Assembly: GCA_026225945.1 (NCBI GenBank) | Contig: JAMJFZ010001802.1 | Coordinates: forward strand, 62,001-126,000 | Source of the DNA: Cricetomys ansorgei | Taxonomy: Eukaryota > Chordata > Mammalia > Rodentia > Nesomyidae | Length of the DNA stretch: 64,000 bases | Reading direction: 5' to 3' | Part shown: piece after piece, positions 18,768-32,842 of the stretch | How positions within the stretch are numbered: position 1 is the first letter of the stretch | Layout of the letters: every line of letters begins with the position of its first letter | Notes under the pieces: generated by a model | Databases searched by the model: none | What the model was told of the DNA's origin: nothing | What the model saw: only the letters and a program-made list of their open reading frames with translations | Translations under genes and position numbers: made by a program

Positions 18768-21700
18768 CCTGGGTTTGATCCTGAGCACCCAAACACTTAA
18801 GAGAAACAGAAGGTTCTAACAGGGCCTGTGCATATGAGGCAGCAATTCTCATGCAGCGGGCACAACCAATGTGGAGCGTGAAGAACATTGTCCCAGGATT
18901 CGATTAAGAACTGCTGCGTGTCAGACATTTGCATTAAGATTCATACAAGTTGCTTCGCAAAACAAAAGTTGCTAATTAGCAACAGAAGAACTTCATTATC
19001 GGGGTCCCCACAACACGAGAAAGTGTATTCAAGTGTGGCGGTCTTAGGAAGGTTGAGAACCACTGTGTAGAAATAAGTCACACCTGAGTGAATCATGCTC
19101 CATAGCAGATCATGATCAGCCCTTAGTGATTGTGGAGACTTGCTATACTGGGGGTCCTGAATCAAATATTGTAGGGGCATTTCGGACATGTAAACAGCCA
19201 CTTTGGTCATTTCTCTTTATGACCCCTTTTGCCATGAACAGGTGTCAATGTTCTTTCGAACCCAACGCTGATCCCCTCAGGATGTGGTGTTCATTTCTGA
19301 ACTTTGTCCTGTAACTCGAGAAGCGCCATGCGTTGTTCCCACCATGGAATACACTATTTCGGGCAAACCGACTGTGTGTCCATGAGACACAATCATGTGA
19401 ATGGCTTCAAAAACATCTCCAGTCCCCTGTGAAGCTAGGGTTCAGCCTCCAGACCAGCTTGAGACAGATGCAGTTACTATCAAGTGGGACACGTGCGCCA
19501 CCGTGTGGCAGCAGACTGCCACTGCGGAGGCAGGCAGCTTCCAGGGAGTTGCCTTCATGGTTGCCCTCTGAACCCTTCTGCCCCAGCCATGAGCAGTAAC
19601 TGCTCATGGCTGGGGCAGAAGGGTTCAGAGAATTCATTCAAGGACCCTTCTGGACACGTGGTGAGCCTCTTCTCGCCGCCATGAGAACCTCCCTTCTTCT
19701 GACTATGCTCAGGCGCACCCTCACCCGTGCGTCCTGATCCTCCTGCTGAGCCCCAGGGTCCTCTCTCTAAAATTCCAGGAACCCCTTCCGGTCCTTTCCC
19801 TGGTTCTTTCTGCTTACAAGATCTTGTGGCTGACTCTACTCTTTGCTTTTTTCCCCGGGGCAAGATCAAGGAGCCCTCCACCATTACGGGTCAATGTCAG
19901 CTTTTTAACTTACAGGAGCTGGTCTCTGCAGGGGTCACCAATGTGGATGTTGGAACTTCTGCAAAGGTAGCCACATAGAGCGGCTACCATCTAGATGCTG
20001 AGGACTGAATCCAGGCCCCTGCGAGGTCACTCAGACATCATAAACGCTTGCAGGTTTTCTTGGAGAAAAAAATTCTCATATATGATGCCTGCACATCTCC
20101 ACCTTCTGATCCCATCATTGTTTGGAAGAAGGTCTGCAATGCTTGGGGACACAGCCTGTACCGAAACACAAGGGTGACTGAGTCGGAAGGATGGAATGTA
20201 TGAGCAGAGAACCAGGAATGATCCTGACTCGGAAATTTAGAAACGAAACAATAGAAAAGAAAGAAGGAAAAGAAATGAAAAGGAAAAAAGGAAGAAAAGG
20301 TTCGGGTCGTACCTCTCAAGTATTCACAAAGTCCTGGGTTTGATTCTGAACACTCAACCACTTAAAGGAAACCAAAGGTTATAAAAGGGCCTGTGCATAT
20401 AGGCCAGCAATTCTCATGCTGAGGGGCTCAAGCCAGTTGGGGCTTGAGCGACTGTGTCCCAGGTTTCGATTAAGAACTGCTGCATGTCAGACATTTGCAA
20501 TACGTTTGATAGAAGTAGCTTTGCAAAACAACACTTACAAGTTAGCAACAGAATAATTTCATTGTTGGGGTTCTCACAACACGAGGAATTGTCTTCAAGT
20601 GTGGCAGTCGCAGGAAGTTTGACAACCACTGTGTAGAAACAAGTCACAGCTGACTGAATCATGCTCGACAGCAGATCGTGATCAGACCGTAGTGATTGTG
20701 GAGAGTCGGTATTTTGTGGGTCCTGAATCAAATATTGTAGGGTCACTTCGGACTTGTAAACAGCCGCTTTGGCCATTTTATTTTATGACCCCTTTTGCCA
20801 AGAACAGATGTCAATGATCTTTCCAAGCCCACGACGATCCCCTCAGGATGTGGTGTTCATTTCTGACTTTGTCCTGTAACTCGAGAAACGCCATGCACTG
20901 TTCCAATCACGGAATCCACTATTTCGGGCAAACCGACCGTGTTTCCCTGAGACACAGGCATGCAAATGCCTTCCAAAACATCTCCAGTCCCCTGTGACGC
21001 GAGGGTTAAGCTTCCAGACCGGCTTGAGACCAAGGCAGTAACTTTCAACTGGGGCTCAAGTGCCAACATTTGGCTCCTGGCTAACTCTGCGGAGGCAGGC
21101 AACTTCCACGGAGGCTCCTTCACGCCTGGACTCTGAACCCTTCTGCCCCAGCAATGAGCAAACAAGCTCATTGCTGGGGCAGAAGGGTTCAGAGAATCCA
21201 TTCAGGGACCCTTCGGGACACATGGATAGCCTCTTCTCGCTGCCCTGAAAACCTCCCTTCTTCAGACCCTGCTCATTTGCACTCCCACCCGTGACTCCTG
21301 ATCCTTCTGCTGAGCCACTGGGTCCCTGTTCTTAAATTCCACGAACCCCTTCCTGTTTTGTCCCGGGTTCTTTCTGCTCACAGGAACTTGTGGCTGATGC
21401 TCCCCTTTGCATCTTTGCAGTAGGCAAGATCAAGGAGCCCTCCTCCATTATGGGTCAATGTCAGCTTTTTCACTTACACCAGCTGCTTCTTTCAAGGGTC
21501 AGCAGACTGGATGTTCGAACCACTGGAACGGTAGCCACATGTAGGAGCTAGCATGTAGACACTGAGTACTGAATCCAGGCCCCTGCTAGGGCAAGCAGGC
21601 ATCATAAATGCTCTGGAGGTGATTTTGTAGAAAACAACTCTCCCTTTGGATGCCAGCACATCTCCATCATCTGATTTCTTCATTGCTGGTAGAAACGTTC

Positions 21701-21895
21701 TGCCACGCTTGTGGACATGGGCCTGTCACCGAGCTGCAACAGTGCTTGAAGCAGAAGCATGGGTTGTCTGTGAGGGGAGCTCAGATAGATCCTATCTCAA
21801 AAAACTGAAAGGGAATGAATAGAAAAGACAAGGAAAGGAAACGAAAGGAAAGCAAAGGAAATGTTTGGATCGTACCTCTCCAGGATTCACAAAGT
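18768..21895 (+). repeat. HOR unit 7
   Basis: Regular AB dimer with XhoI-positive B. Palindromes at 19566-19630 and 21131-21194. Private C-to-T change at 20219 that destroys a CpG (relative 1452), the pattern expected from deamination of a methylated CpG. Confidence 0.95.
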
Positions 21896-24800
21896 CCTGG
21901 GTTTGATCCTGAGCACCCAAACACTTAAGAGAAACAGAAGGTTCTAACAGGGCCTGTGCATATGAGGCAGCAATTCTCATGCAGCGGGCACAACCAATGT
22001 GGAGCGTGAAGAACATTGTCCCAGGATTCGATTAAGAACTGCTGCGTGTCAGACATTTGCATTAAGATTCATACAAGTTGCTTCGCAAAACAAAAGTTGC
22101 TAATTAGCAACAGAAGAACTTCATTATCGGGGTCCCCACAACACGAGAAAGTGTATTCAAGTGTGGCGGTCTTAGGAAGGTTGAGAACCACTGTGTAGAA
22201 ATAAGTCACACCTGAGTGAATCATGCTCCATAGCAGATCATGATCAGCCCTTAGTGATTGTGGAGACTTGCTATACTGGGGGTCCTGAATCAAATATTGT
22301 AGGGGCATTTCGGACATGTAAACAGCCACTTTGGTCATTTCTCTTTATGACCCCTTTTGCCATGAACAGGTGTCAATGTTCTTTCGAACCCAACGCTGAT
22401 CCCCTCAGGATGTGGTGTTCATTTCTGAACTTTGTCCTGTAACTCGAGAAGCGCCATGCGTTGTTCCCACCATGGAATACACTATTTCGGGCAAACCGAC
22501 TGTGTGTCCATGAGACACAATCATGTGAATGGCTTCAAAAACATCTCCAGTCCCCTGTGAAGCTAGGGTTCAGCCTCCAGACCAGCTTGAGACAGATGCA
22601 GTTACTATCAAGTGGGACACGTGCGCCACCGTGTGGCAGCAGACTGCCACTGCGGAGGCAGGCAGCTTCCAGGGAGTTGCCTTCATGGTTGCCCTCTGAA
22701 CCCTTCTGCCCCAGCCATGAGCAGTAACTGCTCATGGCTGGGGCAGAAGGGTTCAGAGAATTCATTCAAGGACCCTTCTGGACACGTGGTGAGCCTCTTC
22801 TCGCCGCCATGAGAACCTCCCTTCTTCTGACTATGCTCAGGCGCACCCTCACCCGTGCGTCCTGATCCTCCTGCTGAGCCCCAGGGTCCTCTCTCTAAAA
22901 TTCCAGGAACCCCTTCCGGTCCTTTCCCTGGTTCTTTCTGCTTACAAGATCTTGTGGCTGACTCTACTCTTTGCTTTTTTCCCCGGGGCAAGATCAAGGA
23001 GCCCTCCACCATTACGGGTCAATGTCAGCTTTTTAACTTACAGGAGCTGGTCTCTGCAGGGGTCACCAATGTGGATGTTGGAACTTCTGCAAAGGTAGCC
23101 ACATAGAGCGGCTACCATCTAGATGCTGAGGACTGAATCCAGGCCCCTGCGAGGTCACTCAGACATCATAAACGCTTGCAGGTTTTCTTGGAGAAAAAAA
23201 TTCTCATATATGATGCCTGCACATCTCCACCTTCTGATCCCATCATTGTTTGGAAGAAGGTCTGCAATGCTTGGGGACACAGCCTGTACCGAAACACAAG
23301 GGTGACTGAGTCGGAAGGATGGAATGTATGAGCAGAGAACCAGGAACGATCCTGACTCGGAAATTTAGAAACGAAACAATAGAAAAGAAAGAAGGAAAAG
23401 AAATGAAAAGGAAAAAAGGAAGAAAAGGTTCGGGTCGTACCTCTCAAGTATTCACAAAGTCCTGGGTTTGATTCTGAACACTCAACCACTTAAAGGAAAC
23501 CAAAGGTTATAAAAGGGCCTGTGCATATAGGCCAGCAATTCTCATGCTGAGGGGCTCAAGCCAGTTGGGGCTTGAGCGACTGTGTCCCAGGTTTCGATTA
23601 AGAACTGCTGCATGTCAGACATTTGCAATACGTTTGATAGAAGTAGCTTTGCAAAACAACACTTACAAGTTAGCAACAGAATAATTTCATTGTTGGGGTT
23701 CTCACAACACGAGGAATTGTCTTCAAGTGTGGCAGTCGCAGGAAGTTTGACAACCACTGTGTAGAAACAAGTCACAGCTGACTGAATCATGCTCGACAGC
23801 AGATCGTGATCAGACCGTAGTGATTGTGGAGAGTCGGTATTTTGTGGGTCCTGAATCAAATATTGTAGGGTCACTTCGGACTTGTAAACAGCCGCTTTGG
23901 CCATTTTATTTTATGACCCCTTTTGCCAAGAACAGATGTCAATGATCTTTCCAAGCCCACGACGATCCCCTCAGGATGTGGTGTTCATTTCTGACTTTGT
24001 CCTGTAACTCGAGAAACGCCATGCACTGTTCCAATCACGGAATCCACTATTTCGGGCAAACCGACCGTGTTTCCCTGAGACACAGGCATGCAAATGCCTT
24101 CCAAAACATCTCCAGTCCCCTGTGACGCGAGGGTTAAGCTTCCAGACCGGCTTGAGACCAAGGCAGTAACTTTCAACTGGGGCTCAAGTGCCAACATTTG
24201 GCTCCTGGCTAACTCTGCGGAGGCAGGCAACTTCCACGGAGGCTCCTTCACGCCTGGACTCTGAACCCTTCTGCCCCAGCAATGAGCAAACAAGCTCATT
24301 GCTGGGGCAGAAGGGTTCAGAGAATCCATTCAGGGACCCTTCGGGACACATGGATAGCCTCTTCTCGCTGCCCTGAAAACCTCCCTTCTTCAGACCCTGC
24401 TCATTTGCACTCCCACCCGTGACTCCTGATCCTTCTGCTGAGCCACTGGGTCCCTGTTCTTAAATTCCACGAACCCCTTCCTGTTTTGTCCCGGGTTCTT
24501 TCTGCTCACAGGAACTTGTGGCTGATGCTCCCCTTTGCATCTTTGCAGTAGGCAAGATCAAGGAGCCCTCCTCCATTATGGGTCAATGTCAGCTTTTTCA
24601 CTTACACCAGCTGCTTCTTTCAAGGGTCAGCAGACTGGATGTTCGAACCACTGGAACGGTAGCCACATGTAGGAGCTAGCATGTAGACACTGAGTACTGA
24701 ATCCAGGCCCCTGCTAGGGCAAGCAGGCATCATAAATGCTCTGGAGGTGATTTTGTAGAAAACAACTCTCCCTTTGGATGCCAGCACATCTCCATCATCT

Positions 24801-25023
24801 GATTTCTTCATTGCTGGTAGAAACGTTCTGCCACGCTTGTGGACATGGGCCTGTCACCGAGCTGCAACAGTGCTTGAAGCAGAAGCATGGGTTGTCTGTG
24901 AGGGGAGCTCAGATAGATCCTATCTCAAAAAACTGAAAGGGAATGAATAGAAAAGACAAGGAAAGGAAACGAAAGGAAAGCAAAGGAAATGTTTGGATCG
25001 TACCTCTCCAGGATTCACAAAGT
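21896..25023 (+). repeat. HOR unit 8
   Basis: Regular AB dimer with XhoI-positive B. Palindromes at 22694-22758 and 24259-24322. Last unit with T at relative position 884. Confidence 0.95.
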
Positions 25024-28000
25024 CCTGGGTTTGATCCTGAGCACCCAAACACTTAAGAGAAACAGAAGGTTCTAACAGGGCCTGTGCATATGAGGCAGCA
25101 ATTCTCATGCAGCGGGCACAACCAATGTGGAGCGTGAAGAACATTGTCCCAGGATTCGATTAAGAACTGCTGCGTGTCAGACATTTGCATTAAGATTCAT
25201 ACAAGTTGCTTCGCAAAACAAAAGTTGCTAATTAGCAACAGAAGAACTTCATTATCGGGGTCCCCACAACACGAGAAAGTGTATTCAAGTGTGGCGGTCT
25301 TAGGAAGGTTGAGAACCACTGTGTAGAAATAAGTCACACCTGAGTGAATCATGCTCCATAGCAGATCATGATCAGCCCTTAGTGATTGTGGAGACTTGCT
25401 ATACTGGGGGTCCTGAATCAAATATTGTAGGGGCATTTCGGACATGTAAACAGCCACTTTGGTCATTTCTCTTTATGACCCCTTTTGCCATGAACAGGTG
25501 TCAATGTTCTTTCGAACCCAACGCTGATCCCCTCAGGATGTGGTGTTCATTTCTGAACTTTGTCCTGTAACTCGAGAAGCGCCATGCGTTGTTCCCACCA
25601 TGGAATACACTATTTCGGGCAAACCGACTGTGTGTCCATGAGACACAATCATGTGAATGGCTTCAAAAACATCTCCAGTCCCCTGTGAAGCTAGGGTTCA
25701 GCCTCCAGACCAGCTTGAGACAGATGCAGTTACTATCAAGTGGGACACGTGCGCCACCGTGTGGCAGCAGACTGCCACTGCGGAGGCAGGCAGCTTCCAG
25801 GGAGTTGCCTTCATGGTTGCCCTCTGAACCCTTCTGCCCCAGCCATGAGCAGTAACTGCTCATGGCTGGGGCAGAAGGGTTCAGAGAATTCATTCAAGGA
25901 CCCTTCCGGACACGTGGTGAGCCTCTTCTCGCCGCCATGAGAACCTCCCTTCTTCTGACTATGCTCAGGCGCACCCTCACCCGTGCGTCCTGATCCTCCT
26001 GCTGAGCCCCAGGGTCCTCTCTCTAAAATTCCAGGAACCCCTTCCGGTCCTTTCCCTGGTTCTTTCTGCTTACAAGATCTTGTGGCTGACTCTACTCTTT
26101 GCTTTTTTCCCCGGGGCAAGATCAAGGAGCCCTCCACCATTACGGGTCAATGTCAGCTTTTTAACTTACAGGAGCTGGTCTCTGCAGGGGTCACCAATGT
26201 GGATGTTGGAACTTCTGCAAAGGTAGCCACATAGAGCGGCTACCATCTAGATGCTGAGGACTGAATCCAGGCCCCTGCGAGGTCACTCAGACATCATAAA
26301 CGCTTGCAGGTTTTCTTGGAGAAAAAAATTCTCATATATGATGCCTGCACATCTCCACCTTCTGATCCCATCATTGTTTGGAAGAAGGTCTGCAATGCTT
26401 GGGGACACAGCCTGTACCGAAACACAAGGGTGACTGAGTCGGAAGGATGGAATGTATGAGCAGAGAACCAGGAACGATCCTGACTCGGAAATTTAGAAAC
26501 GAAACAATAGAAAAGAAAGAAGGAAAAGAAATGAAAAGGAAAAAAGGAAGAAAAGGTTCGGGTCGTACCTCTCAAGTATTCACAAAGTCCTGGGTTTGAT
26601 TCTGAACACTCAACCACTTAAAGGAAACCAAAGGTTATAAAAGGGCCTGTGCATATAGGCCAGCAATTCTCATGCTGAGGGGCTCAAGCCAGTTGGGGCT
26701 TGAGCGACTGTGTCCCAGGTTTCGATTAAGAACTGCTGCATGTCAGACATTTGCAATACGTTTGATAGAAGTAGCTTTGCAAAACAACACTTACAAGTTA
26801 GCAACAGAATAATTTCATTGTTGGGGTTCTCACAACACGAGGAATTGTCTTCAAGTGTGGCAGTCGCAGGAAGTTTGACAACCACTGTGTAGAAACAAGT
26901 CACAGCTGACTGAATCATGCTCGACAGCAGATCGTGATCAGACCGTAGTGATTGTGGAGAGTCGGTATTTTGTGGGTCCTGAATCAAATATTGTAGGGTC
27001 ACTTCGGACTTGTAAACAGCCGCTTTGGCCATTTTATTTTATGACCCCTTTTGCCAAGAACAGATGTCAATGATCTTTCCAAGCCCACGACGATCCCCTC
27101 AGGATGTGGTGTTCATTTCTGACTTTGTCCTGTAAATCGAGAAACGCCATGCACTGTTCCAATCACGGAATCCACTATTTCGGGCACACCGACCGTGTTT
27201 CCCTGAGACACAGGCATGCAAATGCCTTCCAAAACATCTCCAGTCCCCTGTGACGCGAGGGTTAAGCTTCCAGACCGGCTTGAGACCAAGGCAGTAACTT
27301 TCAACTGGGGCTCAAGTGCCAACATTTGGCTCCTGGCTAACTCTGCGGAGGCAGGCAACTTCCACGGAGGCTCCTTCACGCCTGGACTCTGAACCCTTCT
27401 GCCCCAGCAATGAGCAAACAAGCTCATTGCTGGGGCAGAAGGGTTCAGAGAATCCATTCAGGGACCCTTCGGGACACATGGATAGCCTCTTCTCGCTGCC
27501 CTGAAAACCTCCCTTCTTCAGACCCTGCTCATTTGCACTCCCACCCGTGACTCCTGATCCTTCTGCTGAGCCACTGGGTCCCTGTTCTTAAATTCCACGA
27601 ACCCCTTCCTGTTTTGTCCCGGGTTCTTTCTGCTCACAGGAACTTGTGGCTGATGCTCCCCTTTGCATCTTTGCAGTAGGCAAGATCAAGGAGCCCTCCT
27701 CCATTATGGGTCAATGTCAGCTTTTTCACTTACACCAGCTGCTTCTTTCAAGGGTCAGCAGACTGGATGTTCGAACCACTGGAACGGTAGCCACATGTAG
27801 GAGCTAGCATGTAGACACTGAGTACTGAATCCAGGCCCCTGCTAGGGCAAGCAGGCATCATAAATGCTCTGGAGGTGATTTTGTAGAAAACAACTCTCCC
27901 TTTGGATGCCAGCACATCTCCATCATCTGATTTCTTCATTGCTGGTAGAAACGTTCTGCCACGCTTGTGGACATGGGCCTGTCACCGAGCTGCAACAGTG

Positions 28001-28151
28001 CTTGAAGCAGAAGCATGGGTTGTCTGTGAGGGGAGCTCAGATAGATCCTATCTCAAAAAACTGAAAGGGAATGAATAGAAAAGACAAGGAAAGGAAACGA
28101 AAGGAAAGCAAAGGAAATGTTTGGATCGTACCTCTCCAGGATTCACAAAGT
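25024..28151 (+). repeat. HOR unit 9
   Basis: Regular AB dimer. Palindromes at 25822-25886 and 27387-27450. First unit with C at relative 884. B lacks XhoI and has C at 27187 (relative 2164), a rare variant shared with 31879 and 51302 only. Confidence 0.95.
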
Positions 28152-31100
28152 CCTGGGTTTGATCCTGAGCACCCAAACACTTAAGAGAAACAGAAGGTTC
28201 TAACAGGGCCTGTGCATATGAGGCAGCAATTCTCATGCAGCGGGCACAACCAATGTGGAGCGTGAAGAACATTGTCCCAGGATTCGATTAAGAACTGCTG
28301 CGTGTCAGACATTTGCATTAAGATTCATACAAGTTGCTTCGCAAAACAAAAGTTGCTAATTAGCAACAGAAGAACTTCATTATCGGGGTCCCCACAACAC
28401 GAGAAAGTGTATTCAAGTGTGGCGGTCTTAGGAAGGTTGAGAACCACTGTGTAGAAATAAGTCACACCTGAGTGAATCATGCTCCATAGCAGATCATGAT
28501 CAGCCCTTAGTGATTGTGGAGACTTGCTATACTGGGGGTGCTGAATCAAATATTGTAGGGGCATTTCGGACATGTAAACAGCCACTTTGGTCATTTCTCT
28601 TTATGACCCCTTTTGCCATGAACAGGTGTCAATGTTCTTTCGAACCCAACGCTGATCCCCTCAGGATGTGGTGTTCATTTCTGAACTTTGTCCTGTAACT
28701 CGAGAAGCGCCATGCGTTGTTCCCACCACGGAATACACTATTTCGGGCAAACCGACTGTGTGTCCATGAGACACAATCATGTGAATGGCTTCAAAAACAT
28801 CTCCAGTCCCCTGTGAAGCTAGGGTTCAGCCTCCAGACCAGCTTGAGACAGATGCAGTTACTATCAAGTGGGACACGTGCGCCACCGTGTGGCAGCAGAC
28901 TGCCACTGCGGAGGCAGGCAGCTTCCAGGGAGTTGCCTTCATGGTTGCCCTCTGAACCCTTCTGCCCCAGCCATGAGCAGTAACTGCTCATGGCTGGGGC
29001 AGAAGGGTTCAGAGAATTCATTCAAGGACCCTTCCGGACACGTGGTGAGCCTCTTCTCGCCGCCATGAGAACCTCCCTTCTTCTGACTATGCTCAGGCGC
29101 ACCCTCACCCGTGCGTCCTGATCCTCCTGCTGAGCCCCAGGGTCCTCTCTCTAAAATTCCAGGAACCCCTTCCGGTCCTTTCCCTGGTTCTTTCTGCTTA
29201 CAAGATCTTGTGGCTGACTCTACTCTTTGCTTTTTTCCCCGGGGCAAGATCAAGGAGCCCTCCACCATTACGGGTCAATGTCAGCTTTTTAACTTACAGG
29301 AGCTGGTCTCTGCAGGGGTCACCAATGTGGATGTTGGAACTTCTGCCAAGGTAGCCACATAGAGCGGCTACCATCTAGATGCTGAGGACTGAATCCAGGC
29401 CCCTGCGAGGTCACTCAGACATCATAAACGCTTGCAGGTTTTCTTGGAGAAAAAAATTCTCATATATGATGCCTGCACATCTCCACCTTCTGATCCCATC
29501 ATTGTTTGGAAGAAGGTCTGCAATGCTTGGGGACACAGCCTGTACCGAAACACAAGGGTGACTGAGTCGGAAGGATGGAATGTATGAGCAGAGAACCAGG
29601 AACGATCCTGACTCGGAAATTTAGAAACGAAACAATAGAAAAGAAAGAAGGAAAAGAAATGAAAAGGAAAAAAGGAAGAAAAGGTTCGGGTCGTACCTCT
29701 CAAGTATTCACAAAGTCCTGGGTTTGATTCTGAACACTCAACCACTTAAAGGAAACCAAAGGTTATAAAAGGGCCTGTGCATATAGGCCAGCAATTCTCA
29801 TGCTGAGGGGCTCAAGCCAGTTGGGGCTTGAGCGACTGTGTCCCAGGTTTCGATTAAGAACTGCTGCATGTCAGACATTTGCAATACGTTTGATAGAAGT
29901 AGCTTTGCAAAACAACACTTACAAGTTAGCAACAGAATAATTTCATTGTTGGGGTTCTCACAACACGAGGAATTGTCTTCAAGTGTGGCAGTCGCAGGAA
30001 GTTTGACAACCACTGTGTAGAAACAAGTCACAGCTGACTGAATCATGCTCGACAGCAGATCGTGATCAGACCGTAGTGATTGTGGAGAGTCGGTATTTTG
30101 TGGGTCCTGAATCAAATATTGTAGGGTCACTTCGGACTTGTAAACAGCCGCTTTGGCCATTTTATTTTATGACCCCTTTTGCCAAGAACAGATGTCAATG
30201 ATCTTTCCAAGCCCACGACGATCCCCTCAGGATGTGGTGTTCATTTCTGACTTTGTCCTGTAAATCGAGAAACGCCATGCACTGTTCCAATCACGGAATC
30301 CACTATTTCGGGCAAACCGACCGTGTTTCCCTGAGACACAGGCATGCAAATGCCTTCCAAAACATCTCCAGTCCCCTGTGACGCGAGGGTTAAGCTTCCA
30401 GACCGGCTTGAGACCAAGGCAGTAACTTTCAACTGGGGCTCAAGTGCCAACATTTGGCTCCTGGCTAACTCTGCGGAGGCAGGCAACTTCCACGGAGGCT
30501 CCTTCACGCCTGGACTCTGAACCCTTCTGCCCCAGCAATGAGCAAACAAGCTCATTGCTGGGGCAGAAGGGTTCAGAGAATCCATTCAGGGACCCTTCGG
30601 GACACATGGATAGCCTCTTCTCGCTGCCCTGAAAACCTCCCTTCTTCAGACCCTGCTCATTTGCACTCCCACCCGTGACTCCTGATCCTTCTGCTGAGCC
30701 ACTGGGTCCCTGTTCTTAAATTCCACGAACCCCTTCCTGTTTTGTCCCGGGTTCTTTCTGCTCACAGGAACTTGTGGCTGATGCTCCCCTTTGCATCTTT
30801 GCAGTAGGCAAGATCAAGGAGCCCTCCTCCATTATGGGTCAATGTCAGCTTTTTCACTTACACCAGCTGCTTCTTTCAAGGGTCAGCAGACTGGATGTTC
30901 GAACCACTGGAACGGTAGCCACATGTAGGAGCTAGCATGTAGACACTGAGGACTGAATCCAGGCCCCTGCGAGGTCACTCAGACATCATAAACGCTTGCA
31001 GGTTTTCTTGGAGAAAAAAATTCTCATATATGATGCCTGCACATCTCCACCTTCTGATCCCATCATTGTTTGGAAGAAGGTCTGCAATGCTTGGGGACAC

Positions 31101-32842
31101 AGCCTGTACCGAAACACAAGGGTGACTGAGTCGGAAGGATGGAATGTATGAGCAGAGAACCAGGAACGATCCTGACTCGGAAATTTAGAAACGAAACAAT
31201 AGAAAAGAAAGAAGGAAAAGAAATGAAAAGGAAAAAAGGAAGAAAAGGTTCGGGTCGTACCTCTCAAGTATTCACAAAGTCCTGGGTTTGATTCTGAACA
31301 CTCAACCACTTAAAGGAAACCAAAGGTTATAAAAGGGCCTGTGCATATAGGCCAGCAATTCTCATGCTGAGGGGCTCAAGCCAGTTGGGGCTTGAGCGAC
31401 TGTGTCCCAGGTTTCGATTAAGAACTGCTGCATGTCAGACATTTGCAATACGTTTGATAGAAGTAGCTTTGCAAAACAACACTTACAAGTTAGCAACAGA
31501 ATAATTTCATTGTTGGGGTTCTCACAACACGAGGAATTGTCTTCAAGTGTGGCAGTCGCAGGAAGTTTGACAACCACTGTGTAGAAACAAGTCACAGCTG
31601 ACTGAATCATGCTCGACAGCAGATCGTGATCAGACCGTAGTGATTGTGGAGAGTCGGTATTTTGTGGGTCCTGAATCAAATATTGTAGGGTCACTTCGGA
31701 CTTGTAAACAGCCGCTTTGGCCATTTTATTTTATGACCCCTTTTGCCAAGAACAGATGTCAATGATCTTTCCAAGCCCACGACGATCCCCTCAGGATGTG
31801 GTGTTCATTTCTGACTTTGTCCTGTAAATCGAGAAACGCCATGCACTGTTCCAATCACGGAATCCACTATTTCGGGCACACCGACCGTGTTTCCCTGAGA
31901 CACAGGCATGCAAATGCCTTCCAAAACATCTCCAGTCCCCTGTGACGCGAGGGTTAAGCTTCCAGACCGGCTTGAGACCAAGGCAGTAACTTTCAACTGG
32001 GGCTCAAGTGCCAACATTTGGCTCCTGGCTAACTCTGCGGAGGCAGGCAACTTCCACGGAGGCTCCTTCACGCCTGGACTCTGAACCCTTCTGCCCCAGC
32101 AATGAGCAAACAAGCTCATTGCTGGGGCAGAAGGGTTCAGAGAATCCATTCAGGGACCCTTCGGGACACATGGATAGCCTCTTCTCGCTGCCCTGAAAAC
32201 CTCCCTTCTTCAGACCCTGCTCATTTGCACTCCCACCCGTGACTCCTGATCCTTCTGCTGAGCCACTGGGTCCCTGTTCTTAAATTCCACGAACCCCTTC
32301 CTGTTTTGTCCCGGGTTCTTTCTGCTCACAGGAACTTGTGGCTGATGCTCCCCTTTGCATCTTTGCAGTAGGCAAGATCAAGGAGCCCTCCTCCATTATG
32401 GGTCAATGTCAGCTTTTTCACTTACACCAGCTGCTTCTTTCAAGGGTCAGCAGACTGGATGTTCGAACCACTGGAACGGTAGCCACATGTAGGAGCTAGC
32501 ATGTAGACACTGAGTACTGAATCCAGGCCCCTGCTAGGGCAAGCAGGCATCATAAATGCTCTGGAGGTGATTTTGTAGAAAACAACTCTCCCTTTGGATG
32601 CCAGCACATCTCCATCATCTGATTTCTTCATTGCTGGTAGAAACGTTCTGCCACGCTTGTGGACATGGGCCTGTCACCGAGCTGCAACAGTGCTTGAAGC
32701 AGAAGCATGGGTTGTCTGTGAGGGGAGCTCAGATAGATCCTATCTCAAAAAACTGAAAGGAATGAATAGAAAAGACAAGGAAAGGAAACGAAAGGAAAGC
32801 AAAGGAAATGTTTGGATCGTACCTCTCCAGGATTCACAAAGT
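28152..32842 (+). repeat. HOR unit 10, expanded to three monomers
   Basis: 4,691 bp instead of 3,128. Order is A (28152-29716), a B-front/A-back chimera (29717-31280), then B (31281-32842, one G lost near 32760). Palindromes at 28950-29014, 30515-30578 and 32079-32142. The A monomer has three uncommon bases: G at 28540 (relative 389), C at 28729 (relative 578) and C at 29347 (relative 1196). The final B has the rare C at 31879. Confidence 0.93.
29717..31280 (+). repeat. Chimeric B/A monomer
   Basis: Matches B up to 30950 and A from 30951. The switch falls in a CTGAG shared by both types (30946-30950): B-specific ACA precedes it and A-specific GACTG follows. The positions joined (2799 in B, 1236 in A) are homologous, so this is an in-register fusion, as expected from unequal exchange displaced by half a HOR. 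The junction lies inside the antisense SINE remnant. Confidence 0.92.
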
